From: Ilex aquifolium
Lineage: Eukaryota; Streptophyta; Magnoliopsida; Aquifoliales; Aquifoliaceae
Direction: 5' to 3'
Assembly (NCBI GenBank): GCA_951799425.1
Contig: OX637399.1
Span: 34,879,701-34,943,700, forward strand
Length of the DNA stretch: 64,000 nt
A program made the position numbers and the translations under genes. Position 1 is the stretch's first letter; each line of letters opens with the position of its first letter. Shown here in pieces: positions 12,201-23,270 of this stretch. The notes under the pieces are model-generated. The model was not told where the DNA came from. It searched no databases and was given only the letters and a program-made list of their open reading frames with translations.

Positions 12201-12982
12201 GAAACCTCCTTAACCTGATTGGAGGACATTGTGCGTTTTCTATGAAGTAAATCCAAGATCTTTCTTTTTAGTATCTATATACAACTGCACATTTATCAAT
12301 AACGAAATATTGTAAGACTTTAATATGGAATACTAATACTATATTTGGTTCCAAATTTGAAAAAAGTTCGATTTGTTTTTAATATTTTATGCACTAAAGA
12401 GCTACAAAAATGGGGTGCAATCAAGAAAATGTGTGGCGCTATCTAGCATGTTACCTAAGGAGGGAAAAAATATTGGGTAAAACGGTGACACTACGTCATC
12501 ATTGCCACGTGATATCACAATTAGGGGTGTCAATCGTGTCGGGTTAAACGGGTGACGGGTGAAAAACATATAAACTCATACACGACATGTTTAATAAACG
12601 GGAAATTTTTTTTAACACGAACCGTTTAATAAACGGGTAACACGACACGACTCGTTTAACCCATTTAAAAACAACAAAAAAAATATTATTTTGACAAATT
12701 TTTACACTTCATTTTCCTTCCAACCGTATTTTCCTCAATTGAAGGAGTTCTAGCCAAAAGCACATGTGAAAGCTACACCACAAAGGTTAGCCAAAATGAG
12801 AAGGCCCACTACCTTTTTTATAGGCAACTAAATCCTCCCATCTCCACTCCTTTGTCGATGTGGGATTCAAAGAAAAGACAATTCAATGACTCAAATGCTC
12901 AAAGCTTCTCTTTCTTACTGATTTTTTTACTTTTTTTTTTTTTTGAAATGTTTTCTTAACTTTTTTTTCTTTACTAATTCAT

Positions 12983-13028
<46 letters not shown>

Positions 13029-13843
13029 TATTATTATATTAAATTTATTTAAACGGATAAACGGGTTGACAGGTCTCACCCGAACACGACCTGTTTATTA
13101 AACGTGTATGGCGTGTCAACCCGTTAAGGTCTCACCAAACCTGCTTAATTCGTGTCGATTCGTATCAGTTAATCGTGTTGTGTCGGACTTTGACAGGCTT
13201 AATCACAATCTAATAAAAACATAACAAATAAGTAGGTGAATTCCACATATTCTAGTAATCACCATGTCATATCATTCCAAGTGGGTTCACTTTGTCCATT
13301 TGTAGGTTTATTATTAGATGGTGACACCACGTGTCAATAATGATGTGGTGTCACCATTACACCCAAGTGTAGTGTCTATAAATCATCCCAATTGCATTGA
13401 TGTGAATAAGTAATAATGAGCTTGCTTGATGCATAACAAAGCTGATTTAGTTTGTATTCCATATTATTTGTTTTTTAGTAGTTCAATCAACCATTGTAGT
13501 TGAGGAGCTTATTTGATGTTTCAGAATTGCTTTTGCTATTCTAGTACTAATGGGGGATGGTGCTAGATCTTATATTGGTTTCTTGTCTTTTCAGATGGGG
13601 ATCAGCACTGTGGATTCTTCTGTATCAGGGCTCGGGGGTTGCCCATATGCTAAGGGCGCTTCCGGGAATGTTGCTACTGAGGATGTGGTTTATATGCTCA
13701 ATGGACTCGGAGTGAAGACCAACGTGGATCTCAGAAAGCTAATGCTGGCTGGGGATTTCATCTGCAAGAATTTGGGCCGGCCTTCTGGTTCGAAGGTTTC
13801 AATTGCCTTGAGCAGAATCACCTCTAATGCCTCCAAGCTGTAG
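3228..13843 (+). CDS. HMGCL: Hydroxymethylglutaryl-CoA lyase (eight coding exons)
   Basis: Cleaves HMG-CoA to acetyl-CoA and acetoacetate, the last step of leucine breakdown. Exons: 3228-3463, 6440-6584, 6828-7007, 7253-7333, 7432-7595, 9691-9827, 11754-11869, 13595-13843; all join in frame and have GT..AG borders, giving 435 residues. Seen: [10 protein letters not shown] (Arg144, Asp145), HFHDTYGQ (His336, His338) and the signature [14 protein letters not shown] (Cys369, Asn378). Spacing matches human Arg41, Asp42, His233, His235, Cys266 and Asn275 with a constant offset of 103. The N-terminal ~127 residues are a plant-type extension; residues 1-24 are basic and Ser/Ala-rich, like a mitochondrial presequence. 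A second in-frame ATG (3300, MSTFEEPL) resembles the Arabidopsis start. The C terminus is Ser-Lys-Leu, a canonical peroxisomal signal. Introns hold several repeats but no break is seen in the frame. Confidence 0.95.
5725..6069 (+). repeat. 171-bp tandem duplication in HMGCL coding intron 1
   Basis: Two copies, 5725-5895 and 5896-6069, begin tttagcttgaaagaggttat and end taccctctgaaa. They differ at a few positions and a small insertion (ctatatg), so the duplication is fairly recent. Confidence 0.9.
11533..11712 (+). repeat. Tandem duplication, period 110 bp, in HMGCL intron 6
   Basis: The block attgttcccaaatga...tctgctataacttttctgatactggttca at 11533 recurs at 11643 with a few changes. It lies just upstream of the pyrimidine-rich acceptor of exon 7. 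Confidence 0.85.
12475..13363. mobile_element. Outer MITE in HMGCL intron 7, split by a hAT-like element
   Basis: The left end, about 12484-12518 (ggtgacactacgtcatcatt...), and the right end, 13320-13355 (ggtgacaccac...gtggtgtcacc), are inverted copies of each other. The right end is itself a hairpin with perfect 11-bp arms. Without the internal 680-bp element it would be about 200 bp long. A related single end lies near 18868-18913. The superfamily is not determined. Confidence 0.55.
12522..13201. mobile_element. Non-autonomous hAT-like element, 680 bp, with 8-bp target duplication
   Basis: Flanked by ATCACAAT at 12514-12521 and 13202-13209. Termini are TAGGGGTGTCAATCGTG on the left and, on the other strand from the right, TAAGCCTGTCAAAGTCCG. 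An 8-bp duplication and short imperfect terminal repeats fit the hAT superfamily. The subterminal regions reiterate acacgac, aaacgggt and related units in inverted orientation; the centre has a (TA)n run at 12989-13022. There is no transposase ORF. Confidence 0.8.
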
Positions 13844-14070
13844 CTACTTCACATGCAACGAGCTGAATCACCCACTGTTACCCCAAGCAATAAGGTATCT
13901 CAGATCACCGAGTCTGTTCCATGTTGCCCTGTGCTGAAAGGCGTGCCTATCTATGTGAGAGCACAAATATGCACATACCACATGCTCCTTTCCGGTGTTT
14001 CTTACCCATGGGGAACTCTTTCCCCTATTGCATACTCATGGCATTGGTATCATCCCTCGTGCTTGTCACA

Positions 14071-14076
14071 AATAAA
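14071..14076 (+). terminator. Candidate HMGCL polyadenylation signal
   Basis: AATAAA 228 bp after the HMGCL stop codon. Position and sequence suit a plant near-upstream element; use is unproven. Confidence 0.4.
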
Positions 14077-14606
14077 GCCTACTGTTGCATTACCAATTTC
14101 TCCATTCAGTTTTCATGTTATGATGGCATACATGCAGAAGAAAGAAAAATAGAAGAACTCAAGCAATTCGAATGGAGATTGCAAATGGTCTGAAGGACAA
14201 TATTTGACACGTGATGTTAACATGATAGCGGCATAAGCAGATTCTTAGTCGTAGGTTTCTGATTCACGTGTTACAATTATCGTGTTTAGCACATACACGA
14301 TTGGCAGGTCTATGTTGAACGATGTTTTTGAGAATAACGATGGGACCATGTAGATGGGTCATAACCAACTTCTTTATTTATGTAGGTACACTTTTGTTTC
14401 AAGGTGGGGTCGCCATTCCTCTTGCTAATCCAACTAGTTCCGAACCTGTCTTTCTCATTCCATTCCTGTGGTGAACTATAAAAATTATATACTTTGGTAT
14501 CGTAACTCTAACATCGAAGTCAAAACTCATTTAGTTTACAAAATCGATTTGGATAGTTGGTTTAATATGCCAAATGAACTCTTTCTGATAGAATTCATTG
14601 ATTTTC

Positions 14607-15132
14607 GGGCATTTCTAATAGATTCTCTATTCTGACTGACTTTTTTTTTTTTTTTTTTTAGAGTCAATCATCCAAAATTTATTTATAATAGGCTCTTTAT
14701 TTGGACAAGTTAAAATAGAGAAGCTAAGACAATTTCAAATAGTACTCTCTATTTTAAAGACCATCTTTTTAAAAATAAAGAGCATCTTTGATGAAAAGTT
14801 AAAATAGAGTGAATTTTTTTTTAACAACTGCAATAGAACTCTCTATTTTATTAGTTAATAGTATTTAATGTAAAATATACACATGGCATTTTTTCATTCA
14901 TTAATTATAGAGTAGAGAATAATGTTGACTTTCTAAACGTAGAGAGTCAAATGAAACCCTTTATTTTAGCTAGTCCAGATAGAGAATCTGTCGGAGATAA
15001 ATTTTTAGGAATTGATTTTTTAAAATAGAAAATTAAGTGACAATTGAGAGTCTATTATAAAGATGAATTTGTAGGGATTGACTCTTTAAAATAGAGAATT
15101 AAATGGAAATAAAAAATCTATTAGAGATGCTC
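14607..15132. mobile_element. MITE with 'gagcatctctaatagat' termini
   Basis: The left end GGGCATTTCTAATAGATTCT and the inverted right end GAGCATCTCTAATAGATTTT match over most of 20 bases. The interior is AT-rich with many 'agagaatc', 'ctctattttaa' and 'tagagagtc' repeats in both orientations. There is no ORF. The 36164-36533 element is of the same kind. Confidence 0.65.
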
Positions 15133-15542
15133 TAATTTGATTTTTTATATTTGGAGAGTGAAATTCGGCCCCTACTTTATAAATAATAAATAAAACGATT
15201 ACAAATGTGCATGCTTTATAAGTTATTGTTTTATTAGAAAAAAATTTATTTTTTATTTCAATTTTTTATTGAAGATGCTCCCTATACTTTGCTAATTTGT
15301 ATTATTGCTCTGAGGATTTGTCGGCCCCAGAAGAGGAAGTGACAGTGTTGCTGGTTGAATGGAGGACAGCCCAATAGGAAAAGTACACCTAAGCCAGGAA
15401 GTGCCTCTCTGGATACTGATTTTCAAGAATAATTGGTGTCTTTTTTTTTTTTTTTTTGATGAAAACCTACACAATTAGAATACTGTGCCTTTTCTACCAG
15501 GAGGAAAACTACAGAACTATTTGAAGTTAAATTTTTTTTTTT

Positions 15543-15878
15543 TGAGGTAAAAATTATAATTTAAAAATTGATGGAAGTTATAATTTTTAATGGTAAAATT
15601 ATTATTTTTTGAGATTAAATAATATTTTTTTTAAAATGAAGTTACAGCTGATCATAAATTATTTTATAATTGATCATGAAATTACATCAAACAAATATAA
15701 CTTTTTTTTTTGAGGTAAAAATTATAATTTAAAAATTGATGGAAGTTATAATTTTTAATGGTAAAATTATTATTTTTTGAGATTAAATAATATTTTTTTT
15801 AAAATGAAGTTACAGCTGATCATAAATTATTTTATAATTGATCATGAAATTACATCAAACAAATATAACTTTATATTT
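15543..15878 (+). repeat. 168-bp direct tandem duplication, apparently identical copies
   Basis: Copies 15543-15710 and 15711-15878 begin tgaggtaaaaattataattt and match base for base as far as I could follow, until they part in the last few bases after 'acaaatataactt'. AT-rich, non-coding. Confidence 0.92.
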
Positions 15879-16107
15879 AAAATGTATAATTTAATTTCAA
15901 AAAATAATAACGGAAAATAATAACTTTCGATACTGTATAAATTTTTTTTTTTTGGTACGGTAGAATTACCTTTCTACCAGATATTGATTGTGAGTTTTCA
16001 AATCTCTGAGTGTTCTGGGTTTCTGAATACGGTACTTCTTTGGTGGTTTATGGGCCTCATTAAATAGGGCCTTGGGATTGGAGGGCTCCATGGGGTGCTT
16101 CCTATAA

Positions 16108-16868
16108 GAGCATCTCCAACGGATGCTTCAAATGAGCAAAATAACTAAAATTTAGTTAATGAAAGACAAAAATTATGCTCTAACAGATTATGTTCACATA
16201 CTGTAAAATAGATTTTTATTATAGTGATACTCTAAATATAGAGTATAACTGTAGCAACTTGTAAAAATAATTTATATTATTTTCTCGCTCTTCCACTCCT
16301 TTCTTCCAATCTCTCTTTCTCCCTTTCACTATTCCCAAAAAAAATAATACAAAAGGAATGAGAAATAATATTTAAAATGAGTAGTTAAAAATATAGAAAA
16401 TTTGTTGGAGTGTGTATTGAAAAAGTGAGTAGCTAAAATAGAAAATGTTGTTTTTTGAGTAGGTAAAATGCATTTTGCTATTGGAAATGCTCTTGGAGCA
16501 TCTTCAAGAGATGCTGTAAAACACAAAAATAGTTAAAATTTAGCTAATCAAAGCAAAAAATTATACTCCAACAGATGTTCTTCATATATTCTAAAATAGA
16601 TTTTTGTTACAGTGATACTCTATAGGAACTTGTAAATATATTTTATATTATTTTCTCTATCTTCCTCTATTTTCTTCCATTCTCTCTCTTTTTCCCTTTC
16701 ATTATTCCCAAAAAAAATAATATAAAAGGAATGAGAAATAATATTTAAAGAAGTAGTTAAAAATATAGAGAATCTGTTGGAGTGTGTATTAAAAAAGTGA
16801 GTAGTTAAAAAAGAAAAAATTGCTTTTTGGGTAGTTAAAATACTATTTGTTGTTGGAGATGCTCTTAG
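16108..16868. mobile_element. Two tandem copies of a MITE-like element
   Basis: The copies at 16108-16494 and 16495-16868 share start (gagcatctcc / gagcatcttc) and end (ttggaaatgctc / ttggagatgctc), so each has short inverted ends. Interiors are alignable throughout (for example attcccaaaaaaaataatac and gttggagtgtgtatt) with about 10-15% visible difference. They abut with no gap. Confidence 0.75.
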
Positions 16869-19800
16869 CTTGTTAATCGTTTCTTGTCGTGTTATTTTTT
16901 AAAATTTATCGTATTAGAATTATATTTTTTTCTGCTTATGTAAAATAAAATCAACTTCATCCAAATCCTAATAAAACTCAATAAAAAATCATTCAATTTT
17001 AAAATAATTCATTAATACAATATCAATAAATGAAAAAGTAAAAAATAATAATAAGTTTTTTTTATAATATCAATTAAATAGGTTACATATATTTTTCTTC
17101 CAGTATCAATTAAACAGGTTATTTATGTCTAACACTAACTTTGTCCATTTATCATTCATATTAATAAGTCGTGTCATTTTAAAAAATTGACAACCTAACT
17201 TAAGGTCTTGCCTTTTTCATTGAGTGGGGTTATTACACCCCCAAAGAATTTTCTTTTCCACTTTCTTTTTGAATAAACATTTGGCTTTCTAAAAAAAAAA
17301 AAATTTCTTTATTAAAAAAAAAATACAAGAAGATAACTAGATAACAAGTGTTAAATTAAAACAGATATAGACACATATTGAAATACACGAGTAATAGATT
17401 GGTGGGATTAAAATTAGACACGAATTATCTTTTTTATTGGTATCGTAAGAAAGGGACATATGACTTTTTTTCCATTCTTATCTAACATTATATAAGTTGT
17501 TAAGGAACAAAATGTATTTTTCATATGAATATGACACGAACATGATACAATTCAACTATGTGGTGGCGGTGAGAGTGGTAGTGACCGTTGTGGATGAAGG
17601 TGGGGTAGCAATGGTCTTGGGACAACAACGATGGTGGTGGTAAAGGTAATGGTGGTCGTGGGGTGGTGGTGGCAACAATGACAAGGTAAATCCAAACAGT
17701 TTACTTGAGAAACAATAAGTTTTCCCTTTAATATTGCAGTAATAGCACATATACTCTTACTAGAATTTTCACGACAATCCTAGTTTATTTAGACAATCAT
17801 AAATAATAAAAATAGAACCACACATGGATTTTTACACAAGTGAAAATAATGTTTTAAAATACTTTGTACACAAAATATTCTATTGTGTATTATCAACTAC
17901 CTCCGAACGTATGACACTCAAAAGGCATTACAAGAGCGAGAATATATATTCAATGAGACGATGGTGTTATCATGTCGTTATTGACATGTCGTATCCCCAA
18001 CCAATTAAAAACGAACTAATATGATTAGTGAAGACTGCTTAATCTAATGTGGTATTTTTGGGTCTAGTAGTTACAATTTATATATGGTTTACTATTCCTG
18101 TATAGTGTTTGTAAGGGGTAAAAAAACCTTACAAACTAATAAGAATTCGATTAGGAACAAATGAACAAAAAGGCTACATTGCTCTTCCTGAAAAACAAAA
18201 AAATTGTTAGAGATCGTGGTGGACTGGTCGGAGACACTCTGATATTTAAGTCAGTAAGGGTTTTAATAATGTAATCGAAACTAGTTGCAAGAAAAGTAGT
18301 GTGTACCTCTGTCTTTAAGCTTAGCCTTGGATTTATAGAATGATCTGGTGCCCTTTCTATTAGGGTACTTGCCGTTGGCTATGTGAGGTGGTGCACCTTA
18401 CATTTAGTCGAATTGATAGTGATTATTGCTGGAATTCTTTCCAGCGTTCTCGATTCGTCTATTTATTTGGACACGTTGATATTGTTTATCTGTCACTTGG
18501 GTAATGTCCTTATCAATGTAGCACTGCCTCTGATTCTTTGGGATAACACAATCTTCCTCGTTACTAAGACCAATTCGGCCTCAATTCTGTCTACTTTTAG
18601 TGCCTGAACTAAATTGTAACTCGGTTGTTGATGGCAGTTCGCCCTATTTGACCAAGCACATTGCTCAGTTGTAAGACCTTTCTCGAAAACGTGGTACATA
18701 GTTTGGGACTGATTCATCAAATGGTTCCATCGATTCTAAATTATCGACGTTCTGAATAGTCACCATGCCGACCACATGACCTTTGTCATGTGTCTGTACT
18801 TATTTCAAATTATTAAATATCTAATCATGCGCAGCAATTCTGTGCTCTTTTAGTATTTTATTATTGACTAGTGATATCACGCGTAAATGATAACGAGGTA
18901 TCACCATTACATTGAATACACAATTATATAGAAACATAACTTTATAGAAGTGGTCCTTCTCCTCCTATGTTTGGACACTGAAGTTGAATGCCTTACAAAT
19001 AGGGGAATTTGGTGCAAACAAGAAAGTAGTGGAACAAAAGTAAAACCAATATCCTCATAGAGACGCCTCTAGCAAAAGGGGTCGGGTCATCTTATTCGTG
19101 ATTAAAGTGGCCCATCCCTCCTTTTATATTCACGGTCCTAAAAAGCCAAAAGGTTTACTTCTTTTCACTTTTATATTTCCCTTGTATTCAACAAACAAAA
19201 CAACTTTATAGTTTTCTTAATTTCTCATTAATTTACTCATATTTTTGTTAAATTTTTTTACATCATTGTTACTTAATTTGCAGGGATTTTGAACACGATT
19301 GTATGATATCAGCATGATCATACACTCAAAAATCATTGTTTCGCGTATGATAATTTTATTAACACGTGAATTTATCCTGGAGGTCAAGTATTCACATGCC
19401 AAAACGGATAATGCTAGTTCAATCCCCGCTCCCCCTCCTCGAGCAATGTAAAGATATGATTTCTATCAAAGAAATAAATAAAAAAAAAAAGAAGCCCTAC
19501 AGAAGAGTTGAACAAGTCAAAATCAAGCCGAGCTCATCGTCATAACATTTAACAAACCCAGCTTCTTGATGATAAGTACTATTCGGACTTTCTATTTTGG
19601 AGAAACCTAGTGATGGTAAAAGATTTTTCATCAATAATAGTGAATAGATTTGACATATTTGGAATATATCTCCTAATGAAACAATTTACAAAGTGGAAAA
19701 ATAGCTGGCAAACAGAAAACGGGAACAAAGCATTCAGTTGGCCCTACCACAGATTCACAATCATACATTATGGAGAAATTAGCGAAGTTAAAACATTGCA

Positions 19801-20771
19801 CATTCCATATATATATATATATATTGTTCTTCCTTTTCCCCCCTATTGATTTCCAGCCGAAAGAGAACCCAGTTTATGCAGGACACAGTAAAAAGCAGTA
19901 GGTCCCAAGCAAGCGTAAATGTCACAGAAGTTCATGTTCTGCACTTATACTGTATCCATCTGAGCATGCAAACACAAACATGGTATTATGCATGTATATG
20001 AGACATGTACACATGATATATGTACACAAATATTTATACATCCATAACCAGATCAGATATGTGTAGATTATGGATACAAAATATAGGGTAAGACTACGGT
20101 ATCAAAGGAGGAATCATAGTGAAAGTTACAATTAAATAGGGTTGATCAGAATAGTTAGAATCGATCTCAAACAACCTAATTTTGTTGTAATGATTGAATT
20201 GTAGCCTCAGTCTTATTTTATAGTAATTTTGGTATTGTATAAAAAAAAATAATTATTCAATATCGTAGTCTTAACCTATAATATAATATCTCTATGGAAA
20301 ATGTATCATCATCTCTAGTTTTTGTTTCACTATCAAAATGAAATGGAAAAGGCCATTGGAGCACATGTCCTTCTTCATGCTATTAAGAGTTACTGCTAGG
20401 AATAAAAACACCAACCAACAACAACAAAAGCTGACCAACATTCATTGCACCAACAACCACATTAATGGCATTCAAATTCATGAAATGATCATCAGAGAAA
20501 CATTTTTTGTTATATGTTCTTAAACACAATGATATTTTATGTACCCAAAAAAAAAAAAAAATTGACATTTGCTCAATAAAACCTCAGAACTAACTTACCA
20601 TATACACATGTAAATGTCACTTACAATATTCCGGTGAAGCAGTCCATCAAAACACTCAATCTTCATCTAACTCAATTTAGAAAAGAATACAGAAAGCAAA
20701 AGAAATGAAAGAGAAATGAAAGAAGTTATATAGAGGGGAAGACAAAATCACATGGTGTTTTCTCTGCTGAC
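16869..20771. other. Gene-free AT-rich region with repeat remnants
   Basis: No supported gene. Contents include a GTGG-rich tract (17556-17680), a GC-richer block at about 18190-18620 with wording like an LTR remnant (ggtggactggtcggagacac, ending near a promoter-like stretch), a single MITE end near 18868-18913, a short (TA)n at about 19808-19824, and otherwise AT-rich sequence. The right end is the presumed 3' flank of the CLE gene. Confidence 0.5.
17556..17680 (+). repeat. GTGG-rich low-complexity tract
   Basis: Imperfect ggtggc, gtggtag and gatggtggt units, similar to those at 600-1040 and 23000-23270. Confidence 0.7.
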
Positions 20772-21023
20772 TTATCTGTTATGAAGAGGATTTGGACCTG
20801 TGTAGACTCTTCTCTTGTCAGCACCAAAAATATCATCATCTTCATGCTTGTTTCCCTTACCCTTTAAGCCATTATGGGTTTTTAAAGGACTGAGATCAGA
20901 ACCAGAGCCACCTTTGGATCTGCTAAATCTACCATACCCATCTGCAAAACATGGACTATTCCCCAACTTTAAGAGCATCAGCAGAAGAAGAAACAAGCAA
21001 GCCATCTCTTTCCTCAGACCCAT
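20772..21023 (-). CDS. CLE: CLE-family peptide-hormone precursor (CLE16/17-like)
   Basis: 83 residues, single exon, ATG at 21023, stop TAA at 20774-20772. Residues 1-28 form a signal peptide (MGLRKEMACLFLLLLMLLKL...); a variable basic/acidic middle follows (GNKHEDDDIFGADK); the C terminus is the CLE motif RRVYTGPNPLHN plus Arg83. Such precursors are secreted and cut to 12-13-residue arabinosylated peptides that bind CLV1/BAM-type receptor kinases to control meristem and cell-fate decisions. Pro at motif positions 7 and 9 and His11 are kept. Position 4, usually Pro (His in Arabidopsis CLE16/17, from memory), is Tyr. An upstream in-frame TTG is not a plausible start. A long G/AG run lies about 330 bp upstream. 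Confidence 0.88.
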   Translation of the reverse strand: MGLRKEMACLFLLLLMLLKLGNSPCFADGYGRFSRSKGGSGSDLSPLKTHNGLKGKGNKHEDDDIFGADKRRVYTGPNPLHNR

Positions 21024-21355
21024 TTTTTGACTGACAAACAACCCAAAGCTATGGCATGGATCCTAATATGTAGAAGATGAAACTTTCTCTCTCCTGTCCC
21101 TTTTGTCTCTACACGAAAAGCCCAAAGAGTGGTGGTGTTTAAGGTGGACTTGTGTAGTGGGATTCCTGAGGACTAATTTATGGGGAAACTTTTTGTTTGG
21201 CTTTGTGTAGATGCCTTGAAGTTTGAGGAAGAGAGTCAATATGCATAGGTTTTGCTGCCTGTTCTAATTTGAAAATGGTGCAACGGGTAAACTTTTTTTG
21301 GTACTGATTTCAGAGCCTAATATTTGCTGGAGAGGCTTTACTAAGAGAGAGAGAA

Positions 21356-21400
21356 GGGGGGGGGGGGGGGGGGGGGGGGGAGAGAGAGAGAGAGAGAGAG
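21356..21400. repeat. Poly-G (25) followed by (AG)10, upstream of the CLE gene
   Basis: An uninterrupted G run from 21356 to 21380, then AG repeats to 21400. On the CLE coding strand this is (CT)n followed by poly-C, about 330-380 bp upstream of the ATG. Such runs are length-unstable, and the exact length may be an assembly estimate. Confidence 0.9.
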
Positions 21401-22029
21401 ATGGAAGAGTAGCTTGCTAATTTCTGTCCTCCCAATGTCTCTTTTCAATTTTTATCAATCTTGATCATGTGAAAAGAATCATTTTCCTAGCTTTATTTAT
21501 CCTTGTTTCGTTGGAGAGAGGCTAAGGATAAAAGTGGGGTTTTGCCTATTTGTAGGTGAGAATGTCTCCTGCACTATAGTCCATACTCTATACTTCCATC
21601 ATATAAATTCCAGGGAAAGTTACATAAAAGGAGCTTTATCTTTTTTTGCCCAAAAGAACTTGCCCAGAGGCAAGTATAAGAAACTTGGTCACCATGGGTG
21701 TATTTGGATCCGCATTAAGAGGCTTTTTAATGCAATTTGATTTTCAAAGAAAGTGCAGCGTAATTAGAGACTTGGTTGGTGGTGTTTGATAACACCATTT
21801 AAGACTTAAAATTGAATACTTTAACCACTTAACAAATTAAACATATTTGATAACTTAAAATTCATACAACTTAATATTTTAAGTATTTTAAAAAAACTAA
21901 AATTTTAAGTAATAAGTCATTTACTTATCACTGAATGTTGAAAATGTCAGCCAATAAAGACTTTATACATTTTTCATAATGGACAAACATAATCTCAATG
22001 CTATTTACGGTTTTAATTTTTCAATACCC

Positions 22030-23270
22030 ACCATTCACTATCACCATCGTGCCACCGCCGCCACCACTGCTGGCACTATTGTGCTGCCACCACCGTCACC
22101 ATTATGTCACTGCTACCACCACCATTGTGCCACCATCACTAGCAGCATTGTGTCGCCACCACTACCACCATTATTGCCGCTACCACCACCAATACCACCA
22201 CCACTACTACTATCACCACCACCACCATTGTCACCCTACCATCACACCCATCCATTGCCGATAGCACTCACTACCACCATTGCTAGCAACACCACCACTA
22301 CAATCATCATTGCCACTCCACTATATCTATCCATATTCTGTTGTCGCTGCCATTGTCATAACCACTACTACTGCTGCCACCACCCTCATTTCTCTCACCA
22401 CCTACATCGATCGTCACTGCTTCCATGACCACAACCATTGGCAACACCTTTACTGTCATCGTTGTCATTGTTTCCACCATCACCACCACGCTACTACTGC
22501 CACAACCACCACCATTGCCACCCTACTACCACCTACCTTCACCTCCATCACAACCTAAATCACCACCATCACTCCAACATATTTGTCATCACCCCCACCG
22601 CCGTCACCTCTACCACATCACCCACCGCTAGTACTATCACCAACACTACCACCTCCCACCTTCGCCCCCATCATCACCACCCCTCCACAATAACCATCAC
22701 CACCACTCCACCACCCTACCTCACCACCTACCAACCATCATTATTGCCTTCAACATGCCTACATACCACTTCGCCACCCCTGTCACTACCACCAACCAAT
22801 CAACCAACCAACGAACACAATTATTGCCACCGTCATCTTCCATTGTCATTTTTCACCATTGTCAATATTCCACCATAACTTTCCCACCACCGCTACCACA
22901 ACTCTACATTCCTACCACCATTGCCACTTACTTTACCCTTACCATCATCACCATCAGTTTGACCACTACTACCCTACCCCAATCACCATGATGGTGATTA
23001 CGATGGTCACATGGAGATTGTAGGTTGTAAGGGTAGTAGCCGTGGTGGTGGTGGTTGTAACATAGTAGATGACAACAGGTAATGGACGGCAGTGTCAGAG
23101 AAAGTAGCGATAGCATCGAGTATGGTGGCAGTGGTGGGATAGTAGAGAAAGTGATGGTGACGGTGATGGTGGGGTGGTGGTATTGCCAACACTGATTTGT
23201 GTAGGGCAGTCATGGTGATTGTTAATTGTAGTGATGGTGACCGTAAGATTAAGGTAGTTGTGGTGAGATA
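22030..23270 (+). repeat. CCACCA-rich tract that switches to GTGGTG-rich
   Basis: From about 22030 to 22975 the + strand is dominated by accacc, caccattg and catcacca units; from about 22995 to 23270 it is dominated by ggtggt, gatggtga and gtagtgg. The switch occurs at AATCACCATGATGGTGATT (22979-22997), a 9-bp-arm palindrome. The proline/histidine/threonine frames produced are low complexity and shift freely between frames, so no protein is called. Confidence 0.8.

Noticed and set aside
15543..16868. Repeats considered as a CRISPR-like or satellite array
   Set aside because: Only two copies of each unit, long AT-rich units without spacers, in a plant nuclear genome.
20974..21041. Longer CLE precursor starting six codons upstream
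   Set aside because: The extra start would be TTG, which plants rarely use; ATG at 21023 gives a proper signal peptide.
21979..22878. Pro/His/Thr-rich open frames of up to 149 codons
   Set aside because: Encoded by the CCACCA-rich tract; frames shift freely and composition follows the repeat, so not a protein such as an extensin.
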